DNA of 64,000 bases, taken from an uncultured Clostridia bacterium. Its GTDB lineage: Bacteria > Bacillota > Clostridia > TANB77 > CAG-508. The notes under the pieces are model-generated. The model was not told the origin of the DNA, ran no database searches, and worked only from the letters and a program-made list of their open reading frames with translations. Within the stretch, counting starts at the first letter, position 1. The number at the start of each line of letters is the position of its first letter. A program made the translations under genes and the position numbers. The stretch covers positions 40,867 through 104,866 of the forward strand of contig CAOMRW010000004.1 of assembly GCA_948485625.1 (NCBI GenBank), read 5' to 3'. Shown piece after piece: positions 35,179-44,913 of this stretch.

Positions 35179-37545
35179 TCACTCACCAGCTGTATATTTC
35201 ATTGCCCAGTATCCTGTTAGTTCTTTTTCATCAAATGTGAATGCTTCTGGTATTTGATATCCTATATCTGTTTCTGTACTTGTTCCTTGTATGAATCTTA
35301 CTTCTGTTCTTCCTTTTTCTGGTTGTTTTTGCTGACTACTTGTTATCATAAATTCATATCTTGGTATCCATGTGTAATATGTTGTTTTTGTTTCGTTTTC
35401 TATTTGTCCATTTTTTATTTCTCCATCTGTTACAACAATGTTTGCCCATTTTCTTTCACTATAGTTGTACCATGTTTTTGGCATATTACTTCCATCATTT
35501 TTTATTTTGTCTCCTATTGTTTCATTTCCATTATTGTCATATAACACATAATATGTTACTGGTAATTTGTTTCCTGCTTCATCTGTTTCTTTTGTGTTGA
35601 ATCCTATTAGCTCTGGTTTGTTTGCATCTATTGTACTTATTTGCTTTACTATTGCTCCTAAATGTTCATCTGTTGTACTGTTTCTTATTTCTATTAGTAT
35701 TGTATATTTTGTATTACTATTTAAGTTTGTGTATTCATATGTTTTTTCTGAATTTGTTTCTTCTCCTTTGTATTGTCCATTTATGTAATATTTGTATACT
35801 TGTCCATTTTCTTTTGCTGTTCCTGTTATTCCTTTTGTTCTTATACTGTTACTTGTTGCTACTACTTCTGTGTCAAATCTTGGTGCTGTTTCTTCTCCTG
35901 CTGTGTATTTCATTGCCCAATATCCTGTTATTTGTTTTCCATCAAATTCAAATGCTTCTGGTATTTGATATCCTGGTGTTACTGCTTCTTCTGATGTTCC
36001 TGATGTTCCACTTATAAATTTTACTATGCTCCTCTCATTTGTTTGGTCTAGTACAAATTCGTATCTTGGTATCCATGTATAGTATGTTTCTAGTCCATTA
36101 TTTCTTGTTACTATATTTGCCCATCTACTTTCTCCATATTCGTACCATCCTTGTGGCATTTCTTCTGTTATTGGTATTGTGCTCTCTTCTTTTCCGTTTT
36201 TATCATATGTTACATAGAATGTTGTTTCTTTATTGAACCCACTTAGCTCTGGTTTGTTTACTATAGCTGGTGCATATTCTTTTGTCATGCTTCCTACTAT
36301 TTCTCCATTTGCATTTAGTCCTGTTACATTTATTGTGTTGTTTCCTTTTCTTAGATTACTGAATTTTATTACTGCCTTGTTTATTTCTTCTATGTTTGTT
36401 ATTTCTTCATCTGGTATTGTTTTTATTATTTTTCCGTTTAGTGCTATTGTGTATTTTGTTATTGGGTCTGTATTTGTTATTGTTGTGTTTAGTTTTATGT
36501 TTCTTATTTCTACTTCACCTTGTGTTACTGTCATGTCATAGTTTATTGTTGATGGTTTTGTTATATCTCCTGCTGTGTATTTCATTGCCCAGTATCCTGG
36601 TAGTTCTTTATTATCAAATTTAAATGCTTCTGGTACTTGGTATCCTTTTGTTTCTAATTGTTCCCATGTTATTTCATTTCCATCTTCGTCTTTGTAGTTG
36701 TTGTTCATGTCTATGAATTTTACATCTGCTCTTTCTACACCTATTTCATTTCCATCATAGTCTAAGTTGTCTCCTACTCCATATAGTTTAAAACAATATC
36801 TTGGTATCCATACATAATATATTTCTGAGCCATCATTTTCTACATATATGTTTGGCCATTGATTATTTTTGTAATTATACCATTTTTCTGTTGGTTTGTC
36901 TGTTATCCAGTTTCCTGGTACTAAGTTTCCATTGTTGTTTACTTCTAAGTATCTTGTTTTTTCTTTTACAAATCCACAGTTTAATTTTGGTGTACATAGG
37001 TACACTCCATTTACTAGTTCATAATTTCCGTTTTTTACTACTATTCCTGTTGGTGGTGTGTATTCTAGTATTGGTATTCCTATTTCTCTACACCATTGTT
37101 CTTGTTTGTCATTGTCTTTTATTGTTTTGTTTGATACATAGTATAGTTCTCCTTCATATACTACTATGTATTCTTCCTCTTCGCTTTTTATTTCTTTTAA
37201 TATTTCTCTTATTTCAATTGTCACATCATCTGTTGTTATATCTTCTATTATTTGTTCTTCTATTGCTGCTTTTAGCATTTCTCCTGAATTTATTTCTTTT
37301 GTGTTTGTATTCATACTTTCTGTTATTTTCCATGATGTGTATAAATCTGCTTCTTCTTTATATCCTGCCATTTTTGTTTTGAATTTTGCTTCTTTTGCTC
37401 TTCCAAATAATCCGTTTCCTGTCATGGCCGATATTGAGATTCCTGCTAATATTAAGAGAATTATTATTGTTATTACTAGTGCTATTAGTGTTATTCCTTT
37501 TGTTTTGTTTATTATGTTTGCTTTCTTTTTATTTTTGTTTTTCAT
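35179..37545 (-). CDS. Large pseudopilin-like surface protein with three repeat modules
   Basis: A 788-residue protein. The N-terminus is a class III-type prepilin signal: NKTKGITLIALVITIIILLI, with cleavage expected after the Gly. The rest holds three modules of roughly 180 residues, each with NxxTYYTWIPRYEF-like and IPEAFxFDxKxxTGYWAMKY motifs; fibronectin-like linkers (SNLRKGNNTINVTGLNANGE) join them. The protein ends exactly on the third GYWAMKYTAGE, where palindromic element C begins. In earlier copies a linker follows that motif, so the C-terminus could be truncated or may be natural. It is followed upstream by three secreted paralogues that probably share its secretion route. Confidence 0.75.
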   Translation of the reverse strand: MKNKNKKKANIINKTKGITLIALVITIIILLILAGISISAMTGNGLFGRAKEAKFKTKMAGYKEEADLYTSWKITESMNTNTKEINSGEMLKAAIEEQIIEDITTDDVTIEIREILKEIKSEEEEYIVVYEGELYYVSNKTIKDNDKQEQWCREIGIPILEYTPPTGIVVKNGNYELVNGVYLCTPKLNCGFVKEKTRYLEVNNNGNLVPGNWITDKPTEKWYNYKNNQWPNIYVENDGSEIYYVWIPRYCFKLYGVGDNLDYDGNEIGVERADVKFIDMNNNYKDEDGNEITWEQLETKGYQVPEAFKFDNKELPGYWAMKYTAGDITKPSTINYDMTVTQGEVEIRNIKLNTTITNTDPITKYTIALNGKIIKTIPDEEITNIEEINKAVIKFSNLRKGNNTINVTGLNANGEIVGSMTKEYAPAIVNKPELSGFNKETTFYVTYDKNGKEESTIPITEEMPQGWYEYGESRWANIVTRNNGLETYYTWIPRYEFVLDQTNERSIVKFISGTSGTSEEAVTPGYQIPEAFEFDGKQITGYWAMKYTAGEETAPRFDTEVVATSNSIRTKGITGTAKENGQVYKYYINGQYKGEETNSEKTYEYTNLNSNTKYTILIEIRNSTTDEHLGAIVKQISTIDANKPELIGFNTKETDEAGNKLPVTYYVLYDNNGNETIGDKIKNDGSNMPKTWYNYSERKWANIVVTDGEIKNGQIENETKTTYYTWIPRYEFMITSSQQKQPEKGRTEVRFIQGTSTETDIGYQIPEAFTFDEKELTGYWAMKYTAGE

Positions 37546-37578
37546 AACTTTTCTCCCTTTTTTAATAATCAGGATATT

Positions 37579-38277
37579 TTAAATTCCTTTTCCACATACT
37601 GCCACACCACGAGCAAATCCAGTACTACTACTTATCCCACCATAGTTTGTATGACTGAAAGAAAAAATACCACCTTGCCCACGTAACATGTAATGATTAT
37701 AACCACTGGCATCAAGCATTATAGAATTCCTTGCCATATGCCATCCCAAACACCCTTTATTGTTCGTTTGGTTATTTCCAAATGCATCTCCTACTCTCGC
37801 TGAATTTATGTCACTTGTATATGTGTCATAATATTTAGTATTCATCCCTTGAAATGCTAAATTTACTCTTCCGCCTCCTACTGCTTCAAAATAATTTATA
37901 TCTAGAATTACTCCTGTATTATTTCCAGTTGTCGAAGTTATTACATTATCATTACTTGGGTTTCCATATCCTGATGCTGAAAGTATTGCTATTGCTCCAT
38001 ATTCTGTACTTCTTATCATATGTACATCTATATCATTGCTTATGTTATCCTTTGGTGTTAAATCTTCTTCTAATTCTTCACTTAAACCCATTGCTTGTCC
38101 TGTTTTTTCCATTTCTCTAAAATTTTTTATCCAATTTGTTGGTAAATCTGATTTGCTATATTGTGTATTCTTATTTGCTTGCAATCCTGCATTAACTTTT
38201 CCTGAATTTATGATTAATAACAGTAATGTTATTAGTAATATTGTTAAAATTTGTTTGTATGTTTTTTTGTTTTTCAT
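37579..38277 (-). CDS. Secreted paralogue 1 of tandem triplet
   Basis: A 232-residue exported protein. The start is MKNKKTYKQ, after AGGAG; the open frame upstream covers the promoter and is not coding. A signal peptide (ILTILLITLLLLIINS) ends near KVNA. The mature part has DLPTNWIKNFREMEKTGQAM, then STEYGAIAILSASGYGNPSN and ITSTTGN, ending RGVAVCGKGI. The TEYGAIAIL...STTGN pattern resembles the C-terminal domain of Clostridia pseudopilin-like proteins (TEWGAVAYL...STTGN), so it may be a minor pilin-associated or adhesin-like protein. Paralogues 2 and 3 are nearly the same in the first 110 mature residues and diverge after that. Confidence 0.65.
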   Translation of the reverse strand: MKNKKTYKQILTILLITLLLLIINSGKVNAGLQANKNTQYSKSDLPTNWIKNFREMEKTGQAMGLSEELEEDLTPKDNISNDIDVHMIRSTEYGAIAILSASGYGNPSNDNVITSTTGNNTGVILDINYFEAVGGGRVNLAFQGMNTKYYDTYTSDINSARVGDAFGNNQTNNKGCLGWHMARNSIMLDASGYNHYMLRGQGGIFSFSHTNYGGISSSTGFARGVAVCGKGI

Positions 38278-38308
38278 TTTCCTTATTCTCCTCTTTAGTT
38301 TTTGTTTC

Positions 38309-38337
38309 ATTATATATTTTGTCATTTTATAGAACAA
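38309..38337 (-). promoter_or_regulatory. Promoter of paralogue 1
   Basis: -35 TTGTTC (38332-38337), 17-base spacer, -10 TATAAT (38309-38314). The block is conserved upstream of all three paralogues. Confidence 0.75.
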
Positions 38338-38453
38338 GAAAAATGTTTATATTTAGTAGTCACTTTTTGACATAAAGTTGATTTTCATTATTTTACTATA
38401 TTATTAATTTTGTTTTAAATAAGTTTTTATCTTTAAGATTAAATTATAGAGTT

Positions 38454-39161
38454 TTATACTCCTGTTCCGCTTATAGCTACGCCACGACAGTAAGTTTGCC
38501 TTTCACTACTTGCTAGAGTTCCATTATCATTAAACCTATTGTGTCCTTTAGCAAATATTCCTGTTCTTCCTCTCATAAAATAAGGATATTGATTCTCTAC
38601 CCATCCATCAAATATTGCGTTGTGCCACATAGTACATCCAGTATTTTCTGTTATAGCGTTTCCTAATGCATCTCCAACTCTTGCAGAAGCCCTATTTTGT
38701 GAATATGTATCATAATATTTAAGATTTGTTCCTGAAAATATATTATTTTCTATTCCTCCTGCTACAAGTTCCCAGTAATCTATATTTAGCATTACACCTG
38801 TAGTATTTCCTGTTGTTGACGTTATTGCTTGTTCATTACTTGGATTTCCATATCCTGATGATGAAAGTATTGCTATTGCTCCATATTCTGTACTTTTCAT
38901 CATATGTACATCTATATTATTGCTTATATTATCTTTTGATGTTAAATCTTCTTCCAATTCTTCACTTAATCCCATCGCTTGTCCTGGTTTTTCCATTTCT
39001 CTAAAACTCTTTATCCAACTTTCTGGTAGATCTATTTTAGTATAGTGTGTGTTTAAATTTGCTTGTAATGTTGCATTAACTTCTTCTGAATTTATTATTA
39101 ATAACATTAATGCTATTAATAATATTGATAAAATTTGTTTTAGTATTTTTTTCTTTTTCAT
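38454..39161 (-). CDS. Secreted paralogue 2 of tandem triplet
   Basis: A 235-residue exported protein starting MKKKKILKQ after AAGGAGGAG. The signal peptide ILSILLIALMLLIINS ends near EVNA. It shares ESWIKSFREMEKPGQAMGLS, STEYGAIAILSSSGYGNPSN and the STTGN motif with paralogues 1 and 3; its C-terminal third (AIFDGWVENQYPYFMRGRTG, QTYCRGVAISGTGV) differs. The conserved framework and variable loops suggest one fold with different surface contacts. It has its own promoter, so it can be expressed alone. Confidence 0.65.
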   Translation of the reverse strand: MKKKKILKQILSILLIALMLLIINSEEVNATLQANLNTHYTKIDLPESWIKSFREMEKPGQAMGLSEELEEDLTSKDNISNNIDVHMMKSTEYGAIAILSSSGYGNPSNEQAITSTTGNTTGVMLNIDYWELVAGGIENNIFSGTNLKYYDTYSQNRASARVGDALGNAITENTGCTMWHNAIFDGWVENQYPYFMRGRTGIFAKGHNRFNDNGTLASSERQTYCRGVAISGTGV

Positions 39162-39192
39162 CTTTCTTATTCTCCTCCTTAGTTTTTGTTTC

Positions 39193-39221
39193 ATTATATA
39201 TTTTGTTATTTTATTGAACAA
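39193..39221 (-). promoter_or_regulatory. Promoter of paralogue 2
   Basis: -35 TTGTTC (39216-39221), 17-base spacer, -10 TATAAT (39193-39198); same block as in paralogue 1. Confidence 0.75.
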
Positions 39222-39335
39222 GAAAAATGTTTGTATTTGGTAATTACTTTTTGACATAATATTGATTTTTGTTATTCTTTATTATTAATTTTGTTTGTTT
39301 TAATAATTTTATATTTTAAATATAAATTATAATTT

Positions 39336-40022
39336 TTATAATCCTATTCCACTTACAGTCACACCTCGACTATAACTACTTCCTGTATATTGGTTAATAA
39401 TCCCTGTACCATTTATTTGATTATGACAAAAAGAAAAAATCCCTGTATAACCACGTATAAAATATGGAAATCTACTATCATTAGTCCATACATTGTATGT
39501 TGCATTATGCCATCTATCACATTCTGATGCATCTCCTATTCTTGCAGATTCCTGACTATTTGTATAAGTATCATAATATTTAAAATTTACTCCTTTAAAT
39601 ATTAAATTTTCTAATCCTCCTGCTATATGTTCCCACTCATTAGTATTTATCATTACTCCCGTTTCATTTCCAGTTGTTGATGTTATTGCTTGTTCATTAC
39701 TTGGATTTCCATATCCTGATGCTGAAAGTATTGCTATTGCTCCATATTCTGTACTTTTCATCATATGTACATCTATATTATTGCTTATGTTATCCTTTGG
39801 TGTTAAATCTTCTTCTAATTCTTCACTTAATCCCATCGCTTGTCCTGTTTTTTCCATTTCTCTAAAATTTTTTATCCAATTTGTTGGTAGATCTGATTTG
39901 GTATATTGTGTATTCTTATTTGCTTGTAATCCTGCATTAACTTCTTTTGAATTTGTGATTAATAGCAGTAATGTTATTAGTAATATTGTTGAAATTTGTT
40001 TGCATATTTTTTTGTTTTTCAT
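39336..40022 (-). CDS. Secreted paralogue 3 of tandem triplet
   Basis: A 228-residue exported protein starting MKNKKICKQ after AAGGAGGAG, with a signal peptide ending near EVNA. The first 130 residues are almost identical to paralogue 1 (DLPTNWIKNFREMEKTGQAM, STEYGAIAILSASGYGNPSN). The C-terminal part (FPYFIRGYTGIFSFCHNQIN, SYSRGVTVSGIGL) is a third version. It is the most upstream copy of the array and its promoter has a weaker -35 box. Confidence 0.65.
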   Translation of the reverse strand: MKNKKICKQISTILLITLLLLITNSKEVNAGLQANKNTQYTKSDLPTNWIKNFREMEKTGQAMGLSEELEEDLTPKDNISNNIDVHMMKSTEYGAIAILSASGYGNPSNEQAITSTTGNETGVMINTNEWEHIAGGLENLIFKGVNFKYYDTYTNSQESARIGDASECDRWHNATYNVWTNDSRFPYFIRGYTGIFSFCHNQINGTGIINQYTGSSYSRGVTVSGIGL

Positions 40023-40053
40023 TTTTCTTATTCTCCTCCTTATCTTTTGTTTT

Positions 40054-40082
40054 ATTATATATTTTGTCATTTTATAGCACAA
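40054..40082 (-). promoter_or_regulatory. Promoter of paralogue 3
   Basis: -35 TTGTGC (40077-40082), 17-base spacer, -10 TATAAT (40054-40059). Confidence 0.65.
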
Positions 40083-40086
40083 TAAA

Positions 40087-40116
40087 AGTTATTACTTTCT
40101 ATAATAACTTTTTTAC
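40087..40116 (-). terminator. Rho-independent terminator
   Basis: Minus-strand AAAGTTATTA / TAATAACTTTT with loop TAGAAAG, followed by a short T-tract; it lies behind the YkvI-like gene. Confidence 0.7.
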
Positions 40117-40147
40117 ATAATATTCTTTATATTTATGCTTATTGCTT

Positions 40148-41162
40148 TTATTTCCTTTTTATTATTTGGATTATTTGTAACAATCCTAATCCACCAAGAA
40201 TTGGATAAAGTAAATTAACCAAATTTGAGAATCCTATTTTTGAAAATATGATTGATGTAATACAAATTAATATTGCTATTGTATTATAATTTTTATTATT
40301 TTTGGATGTATTTTTTAGAAGACTTATTCCTAATGAAATTGCTGTTGTAAATATTGATATTAAAATTGTTATTCCATATATATTTTTTATGTTAGGCCAT
40401 ATTTTTTCTATGGCATATACTGCTGGCATTTCTAGTTCTTTTATATTTACATCAACATTTATTAAAAATAAGAAAATTATTGATAATAATATTATTGTTA
40501 TTATTGTTACTATTAAAGATATGTATTTAATTTCTTTATCTTTTTTTATATAATTATTTATTGATATTAGTGCTGGTATTAATAAGACACTATTATAACT
40601 TGCATATAATATACTTGTTATTAACCAATTATTATTATTACTATCTATTAGATAATAATTTAAATTTTGTATGTTTATATTTTTAAAATTTAAAATACCG
40701 TATGAATGTAATTATTATGATTAATATTGGTATTAATATTTCATTTACTTTTACAAATCCTTTTACATTTGTCTTAAAAATAATTAAACACAGTATTGCA
40801 AGTATTGAACTACCTATAATACTGTTTAAATTAAATTCTTGTTGCAAATATGCTCCAAATCCTGCAATCATAATGTAAAATGATGCTAGTATGAAAATAT
40901 TTACTATTATATTTGTTATTTCTTTTATTTTTTCATTTTTAATTATACAGTCTAAAAATTCTTTATAATTTTTGTTTTTATTTTTTTGTGTTATTTTGAA
41001 TGTTTTATATATTGTTATTCCTATTAAGATACCAGAAATTATGATTCCTAGTAATCCTTTTAATCCATATGAAAAGAAAAATATATAAATCTCTTGCCCT
41101 GATGCAAATCCTGCACCTATTAATGTACCTATTATTACGAATACTACTTTTAAAATAGACAT
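40148..41162 (-). pseudogene. YkvI-like membrane transporter, frameshifted
   Basis: The first frame (40683-41162) begins MSILKVVFVIIGTLIGAGFA SGQE, the typical start of YkvI/spore-germination-type transporters of the APC superfamily, and breaks at TFIRYFKF. The adjoining frame continues at once (INIQNLNYYLIDSNNNNWLI, then VTIITIILLSIIFLLI) and joins the 93-residue frame MPAVYAIEKIWPNIKNIYGI that ends at 40148. One base in the AAATTTTAAAAA tract near 40683 restores a single protein of about 338 residues with around nine helices. It is either a recent pseudogene or a homopolymer error. Confidence 0.75.
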
Positions 41163-41246
41163 ATTAAGCTACACTCCATTTCATATACTTATATTATATG
41201 GAGCATTTCTTCTCACAGCCGAAAATTCCTACAATATAAGAAAAAA

Positions 41247-41270
41247 CCCCATATTATTTTATGAGGTCTA
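41247..41270 (-). terminator. Terminator of the Gld-type ABC operon
   Basis: Minus-strand CCTCATA-AAATAA-TATGGGG followed by TTTTTTCTT, 15 bases behind the last gene of the ABC operon. Confidence 0.85.
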
Positions 41271-41284
41271 TTTTCATTATATGA

Positions 41285-42862
41285 TTATTTTTGCTTTCTT
41301 CTTTTCATCCAAACTATTATTCCAATAGCGATTATTAATAATGGTACAGCTGTTATTATTGCTAATATTATTGTATTTTCTTGTTCTGTTGCTGTATATG
41401 TTACTGTTCCTGTACTTTTTCTTACTGTTATATCTTCTTCTCTGTCTGATAAATATGCTATAGAATTTAATACTAAGTCTTTATTTTGTCTATATGCAAC
41501 CATTGGTGTTTGTGTTGCTTGTGTTAATTGATAATCTGAAATGAAGAAGTTTTCACCATATATTATTAATTTTGATTGTACCTTTTCTTCTCCTGTTTCT
41601 TCATTTTTTTCTGATATTGTTTTTTCAAATTGTGCTCCTACTAAAAATGATGATTTTTCTTCTCCTGGTTGTGCTGAATCTGATGAATTTGAGAAATTTG
41701 TTCTAAAGTACGCATTTTCACCTGTTTTTATTAATTCTGTTTTTGTTACTTTTAAATTTTCTAATGTTTCATCATCTGATGTATTTATTTTAGTCGCATT
41801 AGCAAATATTACTCCTTCTGAATCATATAATTTTGCTGTTACATCAGAATATTGAATTTCTGGCATAATTAAGTCTGGTGAACCAGATACCATTTTGCTT
41901 GAATCTGTTTCTCTTATAATTCCAACTTCAAATGGTTTTACTCCATAGTTTTCTAAAACTTTATTTACATTATTTAAACTTCTATTTTGTGCAACTGCTG
42001 CATTTAACCATAGTATATTTCCACCTTTATTTATATAATCAATTATTGCATTTGTTGCTATATCGTCAAAGTCTTTTTCTGGTGTTGTTATAACTAATGT
42101 GTTACAGTCATCTGGTACTTTTCCTTCTGATAGTATATTTAGTGTTTTAACTTCATTTACTTCATTTTGTAAATACATATTTAAATATTGCATTCCATTG
42201 TTTAATGAAAGCGAACTATATCCACTTAGGAAATATACTTTAGGTAATTCATCTACTGAAACTGATTTTATTGCTGCTGTTAATTTTTCTTCTGCTATAT
42301 TTACTGTTTCATATGTTGTAGAATCATATGTATATAAATCATTTGATGCTAATACTTTATATTGTTTTCCTGACTCTACTATTATTCCTTGGCTACTTGT
42401 TTCTATTCCATATTTTTCAACTAAATCTGGTCTATCAGCTGGTGTCACCGCTTCTATTTTTATTTTTTCATTTACTTTAGTATATTGTTTTGCTAAATCT
42501 AGTGTAGAATCTTCTTCTGTGTATCCTACAAAATATATATTTATATCTTTATCAATATTTCTAACTTTTTCTTTGCTTTCTTCAGTTAATGTAAATAATT
42601 TATCTTCTGTTAAATCTATTGGAGTTAGATTTAGCTCTTGCATTAAAACTGTAACTCCAATAAAAAATGCAAGTATTATTGCTATTAATATTATTGTTTT
42701 AGTACTGTTTATTAGCCATTTTTTCTTTACTATTTCTATAAATTTATTAGTTTTATCAGATTTTTCTTTTTCTGAATTTATTTCAGCTTTTTTATTTTCT
42801 TTTTTTATTTTTGCCTTTTTGTTTTCTTCTTGATTTATCTCTTTTTCTTTATTGTTTTTCAC
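41285..42862 (-). CDS. GldG-like ABC-transport auxiliary protein
   Basis: A 525-residue protein with a GTG start after GGAGGG. A long Lys/Glu-rich cytoplasmic N-terminus (50 residues) precedes a membrane helix (TKTIILIAIILAFFIGVTVL), a large extracytoplasmic domain of the ABC_transp_aux type (INIYFVGYTEEDS; LPKVYFLSGYSSLSLN; GGNILWLNAAV) and a C-terminal helix (NTIILAIITAVPLLIIAIGI) with a basic tail. It is the third member of an ATPase-permease-auxiliary exporter resembling GldAFG. The exported substrate is unknown. Confidence 0.82.
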   Translation of the reverse strand: MKNNKEKEINQEENKKAKIKKENKKAEINSEKEKSDKTNKFIEIVKKKWLINSTKTIILIAIILAFFIGVTVLMQELNLTPIDLTEDKLFTLTEESKEKVRNIDKDINIYFVGYTEEDSTLDLAKQYTKVNEKIKIEAVTPADRPDLVEKYGIETSSQGIIVESGKQYKVLASNDLYTYDSTTYETVNIAEEKLTAAIKSVSVDELPKVYFLSGYSSLSLNNGMQYLNMYLQNEVNEVKTLNILSEGKVPDDCNTLVITTPEKDFDDIATNAIIDYINKGGNILWLNAAVAQNRSLNNVNKVLENYGVKPFEVGIIRETDSSKMVSGSPDLIMPEIQYSDVTAKLYDSEGVIFANATKINTSDDETLENLKVTKTELIKTGENAYFRTNFSNSSDSAQPGEEKSSFLVGAQFEKTISEKNEETGEEKVQSKLIIYGENFFISDYQLTQATQTPMVAYRQNKDLVLNSIAYLSDREEDITVRKSTGTVTYTATEQENTIILAIITAVPLLIIAIGIIVWMKRRKQK

Positions 42863-42877
42863 TTTTTACCCTCCTTC

Positions 42878-43564
42878 TTATTTTACACTTTTTCTTCTTT
42901 GCATTACAGTTATTGTTAATAATAGACATGTAATTGTGAATGTTATAAATGTAACTGTGTCTCCTATATCTATTTGTCCCTGTGTATATTTGTAAAACAT
43001 ATTTATGAAAGAGTAACTTTCTAAACTTGAATTAAATTCTGGTAATACCCAAGTAATTATAAAGAATCCTATTGATATGATACCAGATATTATTTGATTT
43101 TCTGTTATACTTGATGTTAGCATTCCAAATGATATATATGATATTACAAATAATAAAAATCCAAATAATGTTGCAATTGTTGTTGTTATCTTAGGCATTC
43201 CATAATGGCATAATATTCCAAAATACATTAATGTAAATAGTTCTGTTATTATTACTATGAATAATGCTGCAATAAATTTTCCTATTACTACTTTTGTTAT
43301 ACTAATTGGTGATGTTAATAGTAATTGTTCTGTTCCTGTTTTTCTTTCTTCTGAGAATGCTCTCATTGTTAATAATGGAATTATGAATGCTAATACCAAT
43401 ATTGTTGGTAATGTATAATATATATATTCAAAGTTTACATTTCCATATCCTATTACACTAAAATAAAATGATATACTAAATGCTATTAAAAATACTCCTA
43501 TAAAAATGTATCCTATTGGTGTATAGAAATATGATTTAAATTCTTTTTTTATTACTGCCCACAT
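42878..43564 (-). CDS. ABC-2 type permease (GldF-like)
   Basis: A 228-residue protein with six membrane helices, starting MWAVIKKEFKSYFYTPIGYI, as usual for ABC-2 permeases. The FSEERKTGTEQLLLTSPIS segment after the second helix is the family's hallmark cytoplasmic loop. Its ATG overlaps the stop of the ATPase gene by one base, and it is followed 15 bases later by the auxiliary protein gene. Confidence 0.87.
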   Translation of the reverse strand: MWAVIKKEFKSYFYTPIGYIFIGVFLIAFSISFYFSVIGYGNVNFEYIYYTLPTILVLAFIIPLLTMRAFSEERKTGTEQLLLTSPISITKVVIGKFIAALFIVIITELFTLMYFGILCHYGMPKITTTIATLFGFLLFVISYISFGMLTSSITENQIISGIISIGFFIITWVLPEFNSSLESYSFINMFYKYTQGQIDIGDTVTFITFTITCLLLTITVMQRRKSVK

Positions 43565-44505
43565 TATTTTTCTCCTCCTTCTATTAGTTTCATAAATGCA
43601 TCTTCTAATGTGCTATCTGCTTGTTTCATTTCAAATATTGTTATATTTTCTTTTGCAAATTCTGTAAATATTATTTTTCTTAAATCTACATTTGCTTCTG
43701 ATTCTAATATGTATTGTTTTGTTCCATCCTCATTTTCTTTTATTAATTTTATTTCTTTTATTTCTGGTATTTTTTCTTTTATTATGTTTATTTTATTTTC
43801 TGTATCTTCAACAGTTACATATGTACCATTATTATTAGTTACTTTTTTCTCTAAGTTTTCTGGTGTATCTATTGCTATTAATTTACCTTTATTTATTATA
43901 ATAACTTTATTACATATTTGGCTGACTTCTGATAATATGTGTGAACTTAATATGATTGTATGTGTTTTTCCTAATTCTTTTATTAATGTTCTTATTTCTG
44001 TTATTTGTTTTGGGTCTAGTCCTACTGTTGGTTCATCTAATATAAGGATTTCTGGTTCTCCTACTAGTGCTCCTGCCATACTTACTCTTTGTTTATATCC
44101 TCTTGATAAGTTACGTGTCAATTTTTTCTCTACATCTTTTAGTCCTGTTTGTTCAATTATTTTTTCAACTTTTTCTTTTCTTATTTTTCTATCTACTTTT
44201 TTTAATTCGGCCATATATGTTACAAATTCTTTTACTGTTAAATCAGAATATAATGGAACTCCTTCTGGCATATATCCGATTTGTGATTTTGCTTTTTGAG
44301 ATTTTTTTGATATATCATATCCATTTATTAATATTTCTCCTTCAGATGGTTCTATATATCCTGTTATCATATTCATTGTTGTACTTTTTCCTGCCCCATT
44401 TGGTCCAAGTAGTCCTATTATTTCACCTTTGTTTATTGTAAAGCTAATATTGTCCACAGCAGTAACGCTTCCATATCTTTTTGTGATGTTTTTTACTTCT
44501 ATCAC
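43564..44505 (-). CDS. ABC transporter ATP-binding protein (GldA-like)
   Basis: A 313-residue ATPase with a GTG start after GGAGG. Walker A is GPNGAGKST near residues 35-43, the signature is LSRGYKQRV near 134, Walker B is ILILDEPTVGLDP near 155, and the switch His follows (ILSSH). A C-terminal domain of about 90 residues (DTEN... IIFTEFAKENITIFEMKQAD) matches the DrrA/CcmA-type C-terminal extension. It energises the membrane partner encoded next. Confidence 0.92.
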   Translation of the reverse strand: MIEVKNITKRYGSVTAVDNISFTINKGEIIGLLGPNGAGKSTTMNMITGYIEPSEGEILINGYDISKKSQKAKSQIGYMPEGVPLYSDLTVKEFVTYMAELKKVDRKIRKEKVEKIIEQTGLKDVEKKLTRNLSRGYKQRVSMAGALVGEPEILILDEPTVGLDPKQITEIRTLIKELGKTHTIILSSHILSEVSQICNKVIIINKGKLIAIDTPENLEKKVTNNNGTYVTVEDTENKINIIKEKIPEIKEIKLIKENEDGTKQYILESEANVDLRKIIFTEFAKENITIFEMKQADSTLEDAFMKLIEGGEK

Positions 44506-44662
44506 GAAAATTCCTCCTTACTTTTTTGATTTTGAATTATAATATCATTATAGATTTTTGTTGTAAAGTTTTTCACAAAAAATTCACATACGGAAAGTTA
44601 GGTTTAGGAATTTTAATACTTTTTTATTTTTTAATGTTAATAACTTTTCAAAATGTTATAAA

Positions 44663-44849
44663 AAATTTCAAAATTAATTTTTAATTATGTCATAGTAGAG
44701 CTATTGATAATGTTCTTTCTAAAGTTCATTTATGTCTAATCTTGAATATTTGATATTATTGTTTTTAGTTATAATACCTTTTTTTACTTATATAAATATT
44801 AATTTTACTGTGACATTATCAAAAATTGATTACAAAATTCCAAAAAAGT
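44663..44849. repeat. MITE-like element with terminal inverted repeats
   Basis: The 44506-44913 gap holds no gene. Its left sequence AATTTTTAATTATGTCATAG (ending near 44695) and the reverse complement of its right sequence, AATTTTTGATAATGTCACAG (44816-44830 side), are about 80% alike over 35 bases, in opposite orientation, 120 bases apart. A third copy in the first orientation begins at 63944. This is the pattern of a small non-autonomous element or scattered intergenic repeat. Confidence 0.55.
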
Positions 44850-44913
44850 CTTTAAAAAAAAGAAAAAAAATTATATAATATAAGTGTAAGTAAAATTTAA
44901 TAAAAGGAGAAAA

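Noticed and set aside
36801..37382. Long plus-strand frame (193 codons) opposite the pseudopilin gene
   Set aside because: Leu/Phe/Ile low-complexity translation, no ribosome site, antisense shadow of an AT-rich coding gene; the minus strand has clear domain repeats.
38278..38337. Longer starts for the three secreted paralogues (about 20-30 extra residues)
   Set aside because: The extension overlaps a conserved -35/-10 promoter and a Shine-Dalgarno placed for the inner Met, followed by a normal signal peptide.
42099..42833. Plus-strand frame of 244 codons opposite the GldG-like gene
   Set aside because: Shadow frame with Ser/Phe-rich low-complexity sequence and no start signal.
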